NCBI GenBank assembly: GCA_016718825.1
Contig: JADKCL010000052.1
Span: 1 to 22,770, forward strand
Reading direction: 5' to 3'
DNA from: Bacteroidota bacterium
GTDB taxonomy: Bacteria; Bacteroidota; Bacteroidia; J057; JADKCL01
DNA: 22,770 nt
This document shows positions 22,062-22,770 of the stretch, piece by piece. The translations under genes and the position numbers were made by a program. The notes beneath the pieces are model-generated. The model saw only the letters and a program-made list of their open reading frames with translations. It did not search any database and was not told where the DNA came from. The number at the start of each line of letters is the position of its first letter. Within the stretch, counting starts at the first letter, position 1.

Positions 22062-22770
22062 ATGGCAAAACAATTCGGAGTCATCCATTTCTTTGGTAAA
22101 ATCGGCGATGTGGTCGGTTACCGTGATGCAAACGGCGTAGCCCGGGTGCGTAAAAACACCAACCTCAACAAGGAAAGGCTTCACGCGGATCCCAAATTCG
22201 CGGGTTCGCGCACAGCTTGGCCTTACTTGGCAATGTCCTCCGCGGCCGGAGCAGCCATTCGGCACGCTTTATTTCCGCTCGGTAGCCACAACAAAGACCG
22301 CCAAACTGCTACCCGTTTGGTCAGCCTTTGCCACCGCGCACTTCGGTATTTCCACCCCGATGAAACGCCGGAGGTTTTTCCATTTACACAAGTCAAATCA
22401 AGCTTGGAAGGATTTGCCTTTTTGAAAGAGAATTGCATCAGCAGATTCACCGGCCGCATAGAAGCTACCGAACCGGAGCCTGAAACCGGAACCATCGATA
22501 TTCGTGTCAATGAATGGACCATCTCCACGCATGAAGCCGCTGCAAAATACGTCACCCATTTCCGGTGGCGCGTTATCGTCGCCGCCTTGCCATCCCATCC
22601 GACGATCCAACGACACTACGAAATCTTCGACAGCCCATGGTTTCCCATCTCGGAAAAACAACCCTGGACTTGCCAAGTTCCCTACGCCGAATTTCTCCCC
22701 GAAGATGGCCATGTGATCATCGCCATCGCCAGCGAATCCGCCCAAATCTGCAATGGCATTTACGAAACCC
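22062..22770 (+). CDS. Conserved Bacteroidota protein of unknown function (partial, runs off right edge)
   Basis: ATG at 22062, open for 236 codons to the window edge without a stop. It begins MAKQFGVIHFFGKIGDVVGY, then GVARVRKNTNLNKERLHADP, KFAGSRTAWPYLAMSSAAGA and IRHALFPL. I associate this N-terminal pattern (FGKxGxVVGY, charged RxRKNxNLNKERL, DPxFxxSR) with a lineage-specific family of uncharacterised Bacteroidota proteins. No signal peptide or membrane segment. The remainder alternates beta-type strands (FRWRVIVAALPS, GHVIIAIASES) and aromatic turns. GC and codon use match the first region, not the AT-rich tips, so it is likely resident sequence beyond the mobile locus. Function unknown. 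Confidence 0.75.
   Translation, partial: MAKQFGVIHFFGKIGDVVGYRDANGVARVRKNTNLNKERLHADPKFAGSRTAWPYLAMSSAAGAAIRHALFPLGSHNKDRQTATRLVSLCHRALRYFHPDETPEVFPFTQVKSSLEGFAFLKENCISRFTGRIEATEPEPETGTIDIRVNEWTISTHEAAAKYVTHFRWRVIVAALPSHPTIQRHYEIFDSPWFPISEKQPWTCQVPYAEFLPEDGHVIIAIASESAQICNGIYET

Overview
The window comes from a Bacteroidota genome, most likely a Saprospiria-like, secretion-rich lineage with moderate GC. The evidence is a type IX secretion (T9SS) C-terminal sorting domain, PKD, HYR and SprB-type adhesin modules, a dockerin/cohesin-like tail of the kind seen in Saprospiria cell-surface proteins, a WG-repeat lipoprotein-like gene, and the general lack of Shine-Dalgarno sequences. Almost everything is on the minus strand. 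Only the insertion sequence and the last gene are on the plus strand.

Region 1 (1-10.5 kb) holds large exported surface proteins. A PKD/beta-propeller giant (1-5041) appears broken. Its 5' end stops exactly at an intergenic repeat, and its 3' part carries several indels in a run of short tandem modules before reading resumes into a dockerin/cohesin-like tail that leaves the window. Next come an intact glycine-rich/HYR/SprB/T9SS protein (5513-7810) and a WG-repeat exported protein (8605-10452). The two intergenic gaps carry copies of one ~375-435 bp repeat element. It contains strong hairpins and a 65-bp tandem unit.

Region 2 (10.5-20.1 kb) is a decaying polymorphic-toxin locus of the Rhs/Tc (SpvB/TcdB-YD-repeat) type. 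Transcription would run right to left. The order is: an orphan putative immunity gene (19620-20123); a 5'-truncated TcB/TcC-like core (17414-19444) followed in another frame by the rest of the core and a PD-(D/E)XK nuclease tip (15562-17634); its DUF4304-type immunity gene (14953-15558); a second displaced core fragment with an unrecognised tip (12244-14831) and its unrecognised immunity candidate (11582-12232); and a third, short core fragment (10955-11250). The second and third copies start at the same core position and have the same ~93-120 bp spacer upstream. This is what arrays of displaced toxin-tip/immunity cassettes look like. Two of the three frame breaks in the cores coincide with small palindromes sharing the arms TCCCGA/TCGGGA.

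Region 3 (20.2-21.75 kb) is an IS3-family element with a complete DDE motif but a frameshifted orfB. Its ends carry several copies of a ~20-bp terminal motif. Region 4 (21.75-22.77 kb) has a short ACCCCGAC repeat tract, a plausible Bacteroidota promoter, and the start of a conserved protein of unknown function that runs off the right edge.

The indels in the first gene and in the IS may be real decay or assembly errors. The rhs breaks are multi-base replacements and are harder to explain as errors.
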